64,000 bases of DNA from Microbulbifer bruguierae (GTDB lineage Bacteria; Pseudomonadota; Gammaproteobacteria; Pseudomonadales; Cellvibrionaceae). The stretch lies in NCBI RefSeq assembly GCF_029869925.1, contig NZ_CP118605.1:496001-560000 (forward strand), read 5' to 3'. The notes below the pieces were generated by a model. That model saw only the letters and a program-made list of their open reading frames with translations, did not search any database and was not told the DNA's origin. Of the stretch, positions 41,824 through 51,440 are shown piece after piece. Position 1 is the stretch's first letter, and every line of letters starts with the position of its first letter. Both the position numbers and the translations under genes were made by a program.

Positions 41824-41882
41824 ATTCTTGCGGGCACTTAATTTCTTATTTGATCGATTACCGTGATCACCAACGGATGGTA

Positions 41883-43220
41883 TCAGCGCAGACGAATCCG
41901 CCCGGATACGCCATCTTCCAACTCATTGGCAGCAAGCAGCTCAGCCTTGAACTGGCCACTGGATAATTTATTAACCACCGTATCGAGCTGACTCAGGCTG
42001 GGAGCGCGCAACTGCAGCACCAATTCGCCGCGGTTGCCATCAAAGCGTAGAGACTGCAATTTCAGGTCTCCGGCGCTGCCGGTACCCCATACTTGGCTCA
42101 ATTGCTGCAATTGACTGGCAAATTCACCACCGCCACCAGAGGACTGGTTGAGGTAGCCGTTTACCTGGCGGCGCAGATCCGCACTGGGGGAATCCCCGGG
42201 AAATATATCCGTGAACAACTGACGGGCGGCTTTATCGGCCTGGCTGGCCTGAAAAGAGTAATAACCTCCGGCCGCGAGAAAAAACAGGAGCTGAGCAACA
42301 AAGCACGCGGCAACAGCAATCAACGGCCTCTTCCACCAGGGGCCGTGCCCTGTTTGCAGGACAATCTGAAACGGTCCACTCAGGAGGTTGCCGGGAATCA
42401 CCCCGGGTGCCGCGTTCAGCCACCGAGACTCTGGCATTTCACCGACAGATTCAACTTGGCCCAGCTGCTGCAAGGTCGCCAATTCCAGTTCGGTGGGAAC
42501 ACCATACACTCGCAGCGAGGCTGAGGTTTCTGCATCATCTGATGCAGTCGCAGCAGCTGCAGACGCCGGCGCCTCATCCAGGTCACCGGGGACAAACAGG
42601 CTTTCAGCTACAACCCCGGCGAGCGTGCGTCCCACAGAAAGGCCTCGACCGGCACCCTGCCAGAAGTGGGCGCGGTCATCTTCCAGCCAGATGGCCGATT
42701 CTCCAACCGCCCCTGCCAGCAGCCGGTATTCCGGAATCGCGGTTACCACCGGCCAGTTGCGACGTTCGATTTCGACCTTCAGCGCCCGCAGCTTGTCCGT
42801 GGCAACGGCCATAACACTGCAGAGATCTCCCGTTATCGGCTCACACACAAAGTGCAGATCATCCACATCTTCCGCCAACTGGTCCTCGACCATGTAGCCG
42901 ACAGCACTACTCTGACGTCGCGCTGCACGGGGAACCATCTCCAGGCCATTCCATACCCAACTGCCTGGCAGCAAAATTACAGCCCGCTGGCCGGGTTCAA
43001 AGGATAGCGAGTCAATATCCCCGGCTTCCCCTGTTTCTGCCACGTCCACAGGTCCAACTGGAGAGCTATCGAGTTCATACTCCGCATCGCTGGCACCTCC
43101 GTGAAACGCCCGCCGAAACTGCTGATCAGTGGCGACAGGGTGCCAGGCGCCCTCCCCCCAGCACTCCAGTGAGATACCGCAGTTGTCACGGAGCCGTAAT
43201 AATTTCAAATCCTGGCTCAA
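41883..43220 (-). CDS. gspL: Type II secretion system protein L
   Basis: This 445-residue bitopic protein has an actin-like cytoplasmic domain (about 1-290), one membrane helix (about 304-325) and a periplasmic ferredoxin-like domain. It anchors the GspE ATPase to the platform. Its start is directly adjacent to the gspK stop. A stretch rich in Ala, Asp and Ser (about 212-240) interrupts the cytoplasmic domain. Confidence 0.92.
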   Translation of the reverse strand: MSQDLKLLRLRDNCGISLECWGEGAWHPVATDQQFRRAFHGGASDAEYELDSSPVGPVDVAETGEAGDIDSLSFEPGQRAVILLPGSWVWNGLEMVPRAARRQSSAVGYMVEDQLAEDVDDLHFVCEPITGDLCSVMAVATDKLRALKVEIERRNWPVVTAIPEYRLLAGAVGESAIWLEDDRAHFWQGAGRGLSVGRTLAGVVAESLFVPGDLDEAPASAAAATASDDAETSASLRVYGVPTELELATLQQLGQVESVGEMPESRWLNAAPGVIPGNLLSGPFQIVLQTGHGPWWKRPLIAVAACFVAQLLFFLAAGGYYSFQASQADKAARQLFTDIFPGDSPSADLRRQVNGYLNQSSGGGGEFASQLQQLSQVWGTGSAGDLKLQSLRFDGNRGELVLQLRAPSLSQLDTVVNKLSSGQFKAELLAANELEDGVSGRIRLR

Positions 43221-44198
43221 TTAATCCCCCAATAATTCCTGCAATAACTGCCCGGAAAACTCGCGCCTTTGGCGCTGAATTGTTTTTACTTCACCGGTAG
43301 CCGTGTCGAGTTTCAGGATCGACTCCCAGTACTGACGGTGTTCCAGGCCCAGCTGAACGGCGATATGTGCGACATAATACGCGCTATTGAAATCCACTTC
43401 TCCCGCGACAGCACTGATCCCGAAGGGACTGAGGTCGCCCGCTCCGGTGAAATAGGTACCCGATTCCCGCTCGCTGATGAGCCCGGCAATATTGGCTGAC
43501 GGAAACACCGCTGAGAGCAGGGCCTCCGATGCGGTATTAACGTTGATACTGGTACCCGACTCCGGCAGAGCGCAAAGCTCCTTCTCCAATGAACGCCATT
43601 CATCGGCTTCCATGCCCTGAACCGCCCCGAGCTCGGAAACATCGGTGATCATGGTGTCCGGGGTTCTGTGTGACATCTCCAGCCCGAGGTAACCCGTATC
43701 CTCTGTCCCTGAGGCTAGAGGTGTATCACCTGGATCGACCCAGTCCTCAATGGCCAGCGCGGTATCCTGGCTACCGCCGAGATTGCGAACCAGGCGCCGC
43801 AATATCTCTCTATTGCTGTTACTGCCGCCACCAGATAGATTCAATGTTAAATTGTTCACATTAAAACAAGACTGTAAGTCTTTGATTTTTATTCGAATTT
43901 TTCCATTATCTGGATTGAATTCCAGTAGCGGCTGCGCCCAGGCCTCCGCCAGATTGTCGCTCGAAGCCCCTGCCGTCCGGTCTTCTTCAAAGTCTTTTTC
44001 CAGCGCGATAATGGCCCAGGCTTCTGCGCCATGAACGAATTCCGCCAGCTGGGTATTGGCCAGGATTGCACTGGTACGGGATATGGCCAGGCGGTTACGG
44101 GTGACGGCGTGGGTGACGGCCGCGACCGCAATTACCATCACGAGCAACACGGTGATCAGTGCCACCCCCTGCTGTCGTTTCAAACTGCCGTTGTTCAT
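43221..44198 (-). CDS. gspK: Type II secretion system minor pseudopilin K
   Basis: This 325-residue protein has a class-III-type N-terminal segment (KRQQGVALITVLLVMVIAVA) cut after Gly by the prepilin peptidase, and a large GspK periplasmic domain with helix-hairpin-helix-like NVNTASEALLSAVFP. It forms the pseudopilus tip with GspI and GspJ. The ATG overlaps the gspJ stop by 4 bases. Confidence 0.93.
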   Translation of the reverse strand: MNNGSLKRQQGVALITVLLVMVIAVAAVTHAVTRNRLAISRTSAILANTQLAEFVHGAEAWAIIALEKDFEEDRTAGASSDNLAEAWAQPLLEFNPDNGKIRIKIKDLQSCFNVNNLTLNLSGGGSNSNREILRRLVRNLGGSQDTALAIEDWVDPGDTPLASGTEDTGYLGLEMSHRTPDTMITDVSELGAVQGMEADEWRSLEKELCALPESGTSINVNTASEALLSAVFPSANIAGLISERESGTYFTGAGDLSPFGISAVAGEVDFNSAYYVAHIAVQLGLEHRQYWESILKLDTATGEVKTIQRQRREFSGQLLQELLGD

Positions 44199-45067
44199 TC
44201 CGATGACTCCGAGCCTTCATTGTCATCTCCAGAATCAGCTTCCTGCCCCCCATCGCCATCATCATTTCCGCCATCATCATTCCCGCCATCATCGCCACCC
44301 GAATCATCATTACCGCCGCTACTTCCTCCGGCAGAAATAGTGCCGGTAATAACGGTGTATTCCGGGAGGGAGAAAGTGCGTCGCATCTCTCCCCCACTAC
44401 GAGTCAACAAGGTGATTTCTATGGCTTTCGGCAATCGCAGGTCGACAGTATTCGGCACCGCAGTCGAAGATGCCGGCGGCCATTGCGAAAGCCAGGCATC
44501 GGTATCGCGATCGTAATAGCGCATGTTGAGATCGACTATGCCATCCAGAACCGGTTCTGCAACGGGCTCTGAATCCGGGCCTCGATCGAGAACCCGCCAG
44601 CGGCTGCGTAGCAATAGCGCGGAATTATCGTCATCTTCAATACCGTAGCGCTCATAGCGGCTATCGGCGTCTTTGTCCTCGTAGCCAATACCGTAGTGCA
44701 CACGCAACAAGTTTCCGCGTGGTTCCCCGGTAAGATTCGCAGCCCCCAGGCGAGTAAATTCAAATTCGTTGCTCACCCCTTGAAACGCGGCTTCGTAACC
44801 GCTGTAGGCATTTTTGACCGGGCGTACGGTGAGCTGGCGCAGATCGTCATCCAAACGGTACATCGCCATGGAGAGCCGACGCATCTCATCGGCTCGCGCC
44901 GTCAGTATGCGGTCCGTGGTGAAGAAGGTTTCCAGCAGAGAGTAAGAACCAATGCCGATGATTGACACGATGACCAGCACGACCATCACCTCGATCAGGG
45001 TAAACCCTCGGCTGGAGCCTGGTGCTGACTTGCCGTGTCGTTTTCGCTGGTACTTGTTGACGTTCAC
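44195..45067 (-). CDS. gspJ: Type II secretion system minor pseudopilin J with Asp/Gly-rich tail
   Basis: This 290-residue protein has the prepilin segment GFTLIEVMVVLVIVSIIGIG after a basic N-terminus and the usual GspJ domain to about residue 245. After that comes a tail of about 45 residues made almost wholly of Gly, Asp, Asn, Ser and Glu (repeats of GGNDD and DDGGND). Ordinary GspJ proteins are near 200 residues, so the tail is an addition. GspJ binds GspI and GspK at the pseudopilus tip, where Ca2+ is bound in GspK; the acidic tail may bind metal or contact substrate, which is inference. Confidence 0.9.
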   Translation of the reverse strand: MNVNKYQRKRHGKSAPGSSRGFTLIEVMVVLVIVSIIGIGSYSLLETFFTTDRILTARADEMRRLSMAMYRLDDDLRQLTVRPVKNAYSGYEAAFQGVSNEFEFTRLGAANLTGEPRGNLLRVHYGIGYEDKDADSRYERYGIEDDDNSALLLRSRWRVLDRGPDSEPVAEPVLDGIVDLNMRYYDRDTDAWLSQWPPASSTAVPNTVDLRLPKAIEITLLTRSGGEMRRTFSLPEYTVITGTISAGGSSGGNDDSGGDDGGNDDGGNDDGDGGQEADSGDDNEGSESSE

Positions 45068-45070
45068 TGC

Positions 45071-45514
45071 TCAGCCTCCGTTTTTACCCGACGTACCGCT
45101 TGAAGCACTACTCGAAGTGACCGGCTGTGCCATCCAGGAATCGATGGTGAGGGTGGGAGATTCATCTGGCAGACCCACCTGCACGATGATGTGACGCATA
45201 CGCGGCTCGTTGGTGGATTTCACCTCAGCGGTGACCTGCCACTCCCGGTCGGCAAGAAGGAGTTTCTCGGTTTTTTTACCCAGGGGTGGCCAGTCTGTCC
45301 GCAGGCGAATTTCCTCCAAAGCCTGCTGAGCTACCCAATTGGCACTCAGGCGCTGCTCGAGTGCCGCCTGCTGGCGAACACTGTCTTGCAATGTTTTGAG
45401 GACACTGGCTGCGATAACTCCGAAAATAACCAGAGCAACCAACACTTCGACGAGCGTAAAGCCCTGCTGGGGCGATGAAAGCAAACTGCGAGAGAAGCGC
45501 GGTTTAGTAGTCAT
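45071..45514 (-). CDS. gspI: Type II secretion system minor pseudopilin I
   Basis: This 147-residue protein starts at ATG 45514 (MTTKPRFSRS), inside the end of gspH; the open frame begins further upstream but that would put an odd leader before the prepilin site. The prepilin segment is GFTLVEVLVALVIFGVIAAS. It is the core of the GspI-J-K tip complex. The C-terminal residues are Ser/Gly-rich. Confidence 0.9.
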   Translation of the reverse strand: MTTKPRFSRSLLSSPQQGFTLVEVLVALVIFGVIAASVLKTLQDSVRQQAALEQRLSANWVAQQALEEIRLRTDWPPLGKKTEKLLLADREWQVTAEVKSTNEPRMRHIIVQVGLPDESPTLTIDSWMAQPVTSSSASSGTSGKNGG

Positions 45515-46142
45515 CCGACTGCCACTCCAGTTGCATACCATAGAGACTGCTGTAAGAAATGATTGCAGCGCGGGCGATATCGCCATCTTTCATCAGGAAA
45601 AAACCGATCTCAACCGGTAGTACCTCGCCGCTCGACAGCGCAGCAAACTGCGGGAGAATTTTTTCGTCCTTTTTCCTGCTGCGCTTGCCCCCCTCATCGG
45701 CAGCTGAGTTCGATGGGCGGTTTCCGCCAAAACTCGCCTGCTCATCCTGGGCACCCGGTAGTTCTGTCTGGGACAGAATTTCCAGGCGCATGATGGGCGG
45801 CAACTGGTGTGCGGTAAATTTTTGTGCACCGGCTACGCCGGACGCACCGGGAATACCGGAGAAATCGATCTCCTGCCATTCCATGGCGTTGGATTCGTAT
45901 CGCACCACCGTATAGCGGTGGTCTTCAAACACGACCCCGTAATGGGACTTGTCGATTACCGCCCGATCCGCCACCAATTGCAGTAAATTTGCCAGCCGCT
46001 GGACTTCACCGGTCCAATTGCGGCTGTCGGTATTGCTAAGCGAAAGCGTCGCCATACCCGCCAGCATGGCAATGATGAAAATCACCACCAACAGTTCAAT
46101 CAGGGTAAAGCCCCGCTGGCGGTGGCTGGTTACGGCGCGCAT
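45504..46142 (-). CDS. gspH: Type II secretion system minor pseudopilin H
   Basis: This 212-residue protein has a short basic leader and prepilin segment GFTLIELLVVIFIIAMLAG. The GspH domain follows; it carries an extra charged insert (about 143-170, rich in Gly, Asn, Lys and Asp) and so is longer than the usual 165-190 residues. It links the tip complex to the GspG shaft. It starts 19 bases after gspG. Confidence 0.9.
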   Translation of the reverse strand: MRAVTSHRQRGFTLIELLVVIFIIAMLAGMATLSLSNTDSRNWTGEVQRLANLLQLVADRAVIDKSHYGVVFEDHRYTVVRYESNAMEWQEIDFSGIPGASGVAGAQKFTAHQLPPIMRLEILSQTELPGAQDEQASFGGNRPSNSAADEGGKRSRKKDEKILPQFAALSSGEVLPVEIGFFLMKDGDIARAAIISYSSLYGMQLEWQSDDY

Positions 46143-46161
46143 GAGAACAACTTGAATCGCC

Positions 46162-46590
46162 TCAGAGTTCGGAGGCGATCAGGTCCGAGGCTTCCCCTTC
46201 ACCACCGGGCTTGCCGTCGGCGCCGAAGCTGAACAGATCGTAAGCGCCAGAACTGCCGGGGCTGATGTACTGGTAGGCGTTACCCCATGGATCCTTCGGT
46301 GACTTTTTCAGGTAGGGCTCATTCCAGTTCTTGGCTTCAGGGAAACCGGAGGGCTTGGTTACCAGTGCCTCCAGTCCCTGGTCGGAACTCGGATAAACGA
46401 AATTATCCATACGGTACATATCCAGTGCTGTGGAAATTGCACGCAGATCGACAATCGCCGCCTTGACCCGGGCCTCACCGGTACGCCCCATGATATTGGG
46501 CACAACCAATGCGCCCAGTACGCCGAGAATCACGATCACGACCATGATCTCGATCAGGGTAAAGCCCCCGTTTTTACGCAGATTTTTCAT
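46162..46590 (-). CDS. gspG: Type II secretion system major pseudopilin G
   Basis: This 142-residue protein has prepilin segment GFTLIEIMVVIVILGVLGAL and the GspG C-terminal calcium-binding region (DPWGNAYQYISPG and DLFSFGADGKPGGEGEASD). It polymerises into the pseudopilus that pushes substrates through GspD. It is separated from gspF by 110 bases without an obvious terminator. Confidence 0.96.
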   Translation of the reverse strand: MKNLRKNGGFTLIEIMVVIVILGVLGALVVPNIMGRTGEARVKAAIVDLRAISTALDMYRMDNFVYPSSDQGLEALVTKPSGFPEAKNWNEPYLKKSPKDPWGNAYQYISPGSSGAYDLFSFGADGKPGGEGEASDLIASEL

Positions 46591-46700
46591 TACTCACCTC
46601 GCGTGTATTCAATTTCGCAGCAATTTTCCGATGCGTGTGCAACGTTACCGCGGAACTATTAAAAAAGATAATGCCCTGCTTCGTAGGCTGGCTACCGGAA

Positions 46701-47918
46701 TCATACGACCAGTTGGTTCATGCTCATGATCGGCATCATGATGGCCATCACGATAAACAGCACAACAGCCGCCATCACCAGCAGCATAATGGGCTCGAAA
46801 AGACTGACAAAAGCAGTCACTGCCCCCTGCAGGTCGCGCTCCTGATTCTCCGCCGCACGCACCAGCATCTGGTCCAGGCTGCCGGAGGATTCACCACTGG
46901 CGATCATATAGATCATCATCGGCGGAAAATACTCCACATCTTCCAGCGCCTTGCGCAGACTGCCACCTTCGCGCACTACCTTCTGTGCCACCAACAGCCG
47001 CTCCTTCAGGTAATCGTTGCTCATCACTCCACTGGCGATGCCCATTGCCTGGACCAGGGGAACACTACTACCGGTCAGGATCGCCAGGGTACCCACATAC
47101 CGCGCACTCTGCCCGCCCCTGACCAGCCAGCCGATCAGTGGCATCTCAAGCAGCCGATGATGGTACCGGTAGCGAAAGCCCTCCCGGCGAAGCAATACGA
47201 TCCAGCCGACAACCAGCATCACCACCGCAGGCGGAATCAGCCAGCCCCACGCAGAAATAAAATTACTGATGGTAACCAGTATGCGTGTCGCAAGGGGTAA
47301 CTGTTGGCCAGTGCCGGTGAACACCTCGATCACGTCCGGCACCACGTAAACCATCAATCCGGTGACCACCAATACACAGATCACTACGAGCACCAACGGA
47401 TAAATCAGCGCAAGCTGTACCTTTTGGCGGAACTGTTGCTGGCTCTCGGTATAGTCACCCAAACGCTCGAGAACCTCATCGAGATGGCCGGAGTGCTCCC
47501 CGGCCTCCACCGTAGCCCGATACAACTTTGGAAATGCCCGGGGAAAGCTGCCCAGGGCCTGGGCAAAACTGTGCCCCTCCAATACTTTTGCGCGCACGGC
47601 AAGCACAATGCGTCGCATCTTCTGATTGCGCGTCTGGTTGGCAATGGCGCCGAGGGTTTCTTCAAGGGGGATACCGGCACGCAACAGGGTCGCAATCTGG
47701 CGTGTAAGTAGCGCCAGCTGCTTGATACTCAATCCCGGGCTGCCGGAGAACAGACTGCCTCCACTGGCGCCCGCGGGCTCGGCAGCCGCGCTGACCTCCA
47801 GAGGAATGAGTCCTTTGGCTCGCAATTGCTGGCGGGCCGCCTTGGCGCTATCCGCCTCCAGGGTTCCGCGGTTCTTGCGGCCGCCACTGTTGAGGGCTGT
47901 GTACTCGAATGCACCCAT
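46701..47918 (-). CDS. gspF: Type II secretion system inner-membrane platform protein F
   Basis: This 405-residue protein has two homologous cytoplasmic helical domains each followed by membrane helices (around 170-195, 220-245 and 375-400). The segments TRQIATLLRAGIPLEE and GEHSGHLDEVLERL are hallmarks of the GspF/PilC family. It is the central platform protein contacting GspE. The start is 1 base after the gspE stop. Confidence 0.95.
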   Translation of the reverse strand: MGAFEYTALNSGGRKNRGTLEADSAKAARQQLRAKGLIPLEVSAAAEPAGASGGSLFSGSPGLSIKQLALLTRQIATLLRAGIPLEETLGAIANQTRNQKMRRIVLAVRAKVLEGHSFAQALGSFPRAFPKLYRATVEAGEHSGHLDEVLERLGDYTESQQQFRQKVQLALIYPLVLVVICVLVVTGLMVYVVPDVIEVFTGTGQQLPLATRILVTISNFISAWGWLIPPAVVMLVVGWIVLLRREGFRYRYHHRLLEMPLIGWLVRGGQSARYVGTLAILTGSSVPLVQAMGIASGVMSNDYLKERLLVAQKVVREGGSLRKALEDVEYFPPMMIYMIASGESSGSLDQMLVRAAENQERDLQGAVTAFVSLFEPIMLLVMAAVVLFIVMAIMMPIMSMNQLVV

Positions 47919-47919
47919 T

Positions 47920-49401
47920 TCAGGACTCCTGGGTTACCCGCAGTACTTCTTCCAGTGAAGTGATACCGGCCAGTACTTTGTCCATGCCGTCTTCGCGGAT
48001 GCTTGGTCCGAGCGTGCGAGCCTCCTGAACCAGCGCGCTTTCCGAGGCGCGGTCGTGAATCATCTGCCGCAGCTTTTCATTGACCGGCACCAGTTCATAG
48101 ATACCGACCCGGCCGAGGTAGCCGCTGTGGTTGCACCTTTCGCAACCACCAGGGCGATAAATAGTGGCTTCGACGCCCTCTTTCACTCCCAAGATATTGC
48201 ACTCGAATGCGTCCGCCTGGTGAGACTGGCGACACTCGGGACACAGTACCCGTACCAGTCGCTGGGCCAATACGCCGATGATACTTGAGGACAACAGAAA
48301 GGGTTCGATACCCATGTCCACCAGACGGGTAACCGCACCCAGTGCGGTATTGGTGTGCAGAGTCGAAAGGACCAAGTGCCCGGTAAGACTCGCCTGGATA
48401 GCAATCTGCATGGTTTCCAGGTCCCGAATCTCCCCCACCATCACGACATCCGGATCCTGACGCAGGATAGCGCGCAGGCCGCGGGCAAAAGTCATATCCG
48501 CCTTGGTATTTACCTGGGTCTGGCCAACGCCCTCCAGGTTGTATTCCACCGGATCTTCGACTGTAAGAATGTTCTTTTCACGATGGTTGATGCTTGCGAG
48601 GCCCGCATACAGGGTGGTGGTTTTACCCGAACCGGTGGGGCCGGTAACCAACAGGATACCGTGGGGGCGCCCCAGCAGGTCCATCATCACCTTGAGGTCA
48701 CTCTCTGACATACCCAGGTGGCGCATATCCATTTTACCCGCCTGCTTGTCCAGCAGACGCATTACTACGCGCTCGCCGGCAGACGACGGCATAGTAGAAA
48801 CACGCACATCGACTTCACGTCCCCCCATCAACAGGGAGATACGGCCATCCTGAGGCACCCGCTTTTCTGCAATGTCGAGCTTCGCCATTACCTTGATCCG
48901 GGAGACCAGCAACGGAGCCAGCGCACGGCGGGGCTGCAACACTTCACGCAATACGCCATCCACCCGGAAGCGCACTACCAGGCGTTTTTCGAAGGTTTCA
49001 ATATGGATATCCGAGGCGCCCTGCTTGAGCGACTCCGCGAAAATGGCGTTGATCAGCCTGACGATGGGCGCATCATCTTCTTGCTCCAGCAGATCTTCCG
49101 TTTCCGGCAGCGAATCAGCAACCGCAGCGAGGTCCAGATCATCCCCCAGACCTTCGACATCGGAGAGGTTGCCACCTTCGCGGTTTTCATACTGACGCTG
49201 CAGCGCCTCCTGAAAAACGTCCACCTCGACTGCAGCGACCCCAATGGGTAGCTCGCACAAGCGCTGAACTTCCGCCAGCACAGAAGGGTTCAGCGGCGCC
49301 ACATAGTGACATACCGGTGTGCCTTCCACTTCACCAAGCAGCACCTGGTGACGCTTGGCAAACGCGTAGGGCAATCTTCTTACCGCGAGCTCCGCCATCA
49401 C
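47920..49401 (-). CDS. gspE: Type II secretion system ATPase E
   Basis: This 493-residue secretion ATPase has Walker A GPTGSGKTTTL, the Asp box and Walker B (GEIRDLETM), His box, and a tetra-cysteine zinc module (CPECRQ near residue 393 and CERCNHSG near 423). It powers pseudopilus assembly. The ATG overlaps the gspD stop by 4 bases. Confidence 0.96.
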   Translation of the reverse strand: MMAELAVRRLPYAFAKRHQVLLGEVEGTPVCHYVAPLNPSVLAEVQRLCELPIGVAAVEVDVFQEALQRQYENREGGNLSDVEGLGDDLDLAAVADSLPETEDLLEQEDDAPIVRLINAIFAESLKQGASDIHIETFEKRLVVRFRVDGVLREVLQPRRALAPLLVSRIKVMAKLDIAEKRVPQDGRISLLMGGREVDVRVSTMPSSAGERVVMRLLDKQAGKMDMRHLGMSESDLKVMMDLLGRPHGILLVTGPTGSGKTTTLYAGLASINHREKNILTVEDPVEYNLEGVGQTQVNTKADMTFARGLRAILRQDPDVVMVGEIRDLETMQIAIQASLTGHLVLSTLHTNTALGAVTRLVDMGIEPFLLSSSIIGVLAQRLVRVLCPECRQSHQADAFECNILGVKEGVEATIYRPGGCERCNHSGYLGRVGIYELVPVNEKLRQMIHDRASESALVQEARTLGPSIREDGMDKVLAGITSLEEVLRVTQES

Positions 49402-51362
49402 TTGCCGTCCTCAGACTCCAGCGGGAACTCCGGTTCCTCCTGTTCATAGCCTTCTGCCGGCGGCAGTAGATCCGGCAGTGTCTCACCGCGATTCCAGTCC
49501 CAGATACGGCTGGTTCTGTCCTGTAGGAACAGTTGCTTTTCCTGCATGTCGCGATAACGGCGGCGTGTCTCTTCATAGCCGGCAACCTGATTGCTCAAGA
49601 TACGCGGGCGCAGGAAAACCATAAGGTTGGTCTTGTCCACGGACTTGGAAGAATTGCGGAACAGGCGGCCAATACCGGGGATATCGCCCAGCAGGGGCAC
49701 CTTGTCGGTGACCTCGGTAACCTTGTCTTCAATCAGCCCACCCAGTACCAGAATTGCGCCATCATCAATGAGCACCTTGGTACGAATTTCCCGTTTGCTG
49801 GTCACAATATCGGCAGCCTGCCCGGTTACCGGCAGTACGTTCTCAACTTTCTGCTCGATTTCGAGGGTAACCGAATTGTTATTATTCACCCGCGGCGTCA
49901 CTTTCAGTGTGGTACCTACGTCCTGACGCTGAATGGTAGTAAAGGGGTCATTATTACTGCCGGACAACAGCTGCTCACCGGTAATAAACGGAACGTTCTG
50001 GCCGACGAGTATCTCGGCCTCCTCGTTATCCAGGGCCATAATCGTGGGTGTGGACAGGATATTCGCATTATTTTCGCTGGCCATGGCATTGATTGCCACA
50101 CGCACATCCGTACCACTCAGGAAGCCGAGATTGAGGCCCGAGCGAATCAGGTTGACCGGGTCAAGGGAGAAAGGGTTGTATTCGGAAAGCACATTGCCAT
50201 CCTCATCAACGATCGCCGTTTCCGCGAAATCATTTTCAAACCCTGCAAATACGTCATCACCGTTACCGGCAATCCATTTGACTCCCAACTCGTTACCGGT
50301 ACCCTCGGTGACCTCAACGATAATTGCTTCAATCAATACCTGAGCCCGGCGTACGTCCAGCTTGGCGATAACACCCTTCATGGTTTCGAGCAGCGACGGC
50401 GGCGCGGTCAGCACCAGTGCGTTGAGCTCCTCATTGACCTGAATGCTAACCTCGACATCGGCTACTTGTTGGTCTTTTTCAGTTTTCTGGATACTGCCGC
50501 TCATGCCCTCGAGAATGGGCTTGAGATCCGCAGCGCTGGCGTACTGAACGTAGACCACTGCGGTATTGCCCTCCCCGGTCAGCGGCTGGTCCAGGCGCTC
50601 GATCACCTTCCGCAGTTGCGCACGGGTCACTGGATCTCCGGTCAGCAGAATACTGTTGGAGCGCTCGTCTACCGCAATACGCAGCGGCTGTACATCATTG
50701 CCCGCCTGTTTACCGCTGCTCTGCAGTAACTCATTGATTACCTGCTTCACCTCTTTGGCCGAAGCAAACTCTAACGGGACCAGCTCAATATCAATTGCGC
50801 CGGCACGGTCCAACTGCTTGATCAAGCGTACGATTTGGTCAATGTTCGCGGCGCGGTCCGCCACAATCAGGGTATTGGTATCGGCGTAGGCCGCCAGGTG
50901 GCCAGTTTGGGGAATCAGAGGGCGCAGCATCGCAATCAACTGCGCGGCGGAAATGTTCTCAATCTTGACCGTGCGCACGACCAGGGCTTCGCCCGGGGCA
51001 CGGGTCTTCTCATCGATCACTGGAATAGCCTGCTGCTTGGCAAGTGCATCCGGCACCACCTTCCAGGCATCTCCCTGCTCAACCAGGCTGAAGCCATTCA
51101 CCTGCAGTACCGACATAAACACATCGAACGCCTGCGCGTGCGTCATGGGATCGCCGGCAACCACCGTCACTTTGCCTTTAACATTGGGGTGAACAATGAT
51201 GTTTTTGCCGGTGAAATCCGCGGCCCAGTTGATCAGGTCACGAATATCCGCGTCATCCAGAGAAAGGGTCACCCGCTCTGCAGCAGACTGAGCCAGCACC
51301 GAAAAAGACAACAAACAACCCATGGCGACTGCGACCAGCCGTCGGTGAAAAACGCTCATCAT
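49398..51362 (-). CDS. gspD: Type II secretion system secretin D
   Basis: This 654-residue outer-membrane channel has a signal peptide (about 1-28), N0 (about 30-105) and N1-N3 domains, and the secretin domain with VPLLGDIPGIGRLF and the conserved VFLRPRI. The C-terminal region (about 605-654) is acidic and would be the pilotin-contact area. Start is ATG 51362 or the following Met. The gap to gspC is 78 bases. Confidence 0.95.
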   Translation of the reverse strand: MMSVFHRRLVAVAMGCLLSFSVLAQSAAERVTLSLDDADIRDLINWAADFTGKNIIVHPNVKGKVTVVAGDPMTHAQAFDVFMSVLQVNGFSLVEQGDAWKVVPDALAKQQAIPVIDEKTRAPGEALVVRTVKIENISAAQLIAMLRPLIPQTGHLAAYADTNTLIVADRAANIDQIVRLIKQLDRAGAIDIELVPLEFASAKEVKQVINELLQSSGKQAGNDVQPLRIAVDERSNSILLTGDPVTRAQLRKVIERLDQPLTGEGNTAVVYVQYASAADLKPILEGMSGSIQKTEKDQQVADVEVSIQVNEELNALVLTAPPSLLETMKGVIAKLDVRRAQVLIEAIIVEVTEGTGNELGVKWIAGNGDDVFAGFENDFAETAIVDEDGNVLSEYNPFSLDPVNLIRSGLNLGFLSGTDVRVAINAMASENNANILSTPTIMALDNEEAEILVGQNVPFITGEQLLSGSNNDPFTTIQRQDVGTTLKVTPRVNNNNSVTLEIEQKVENVLPVTGQAADIVTSKREIRTKVLIDDGAILVLGGLIEDKVTEVTDKVPLLGDIPGIGRLFRNSSKSVDKTNLMVFLRPRILSNQVAGYEETRRRYRDMQEKQLFLQDRTSRIWDWNRGETLPDLLPPAEGYEQEEPEFPLESEDGK

Positions 51363-51440
51363 TATAATTCTGACTCTAATTCTTATGTGATCGAAAAATT
51401 AATGGTCTTGTACATGTATGCCCCCCGGCTACGCACGTAT

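Noticed and set aside
49533..50729. 398-codon plus-strand frame opposite gspD
   Set aside because: Shadow of the secretin gene; no ribosome site and no recognisable sequence.
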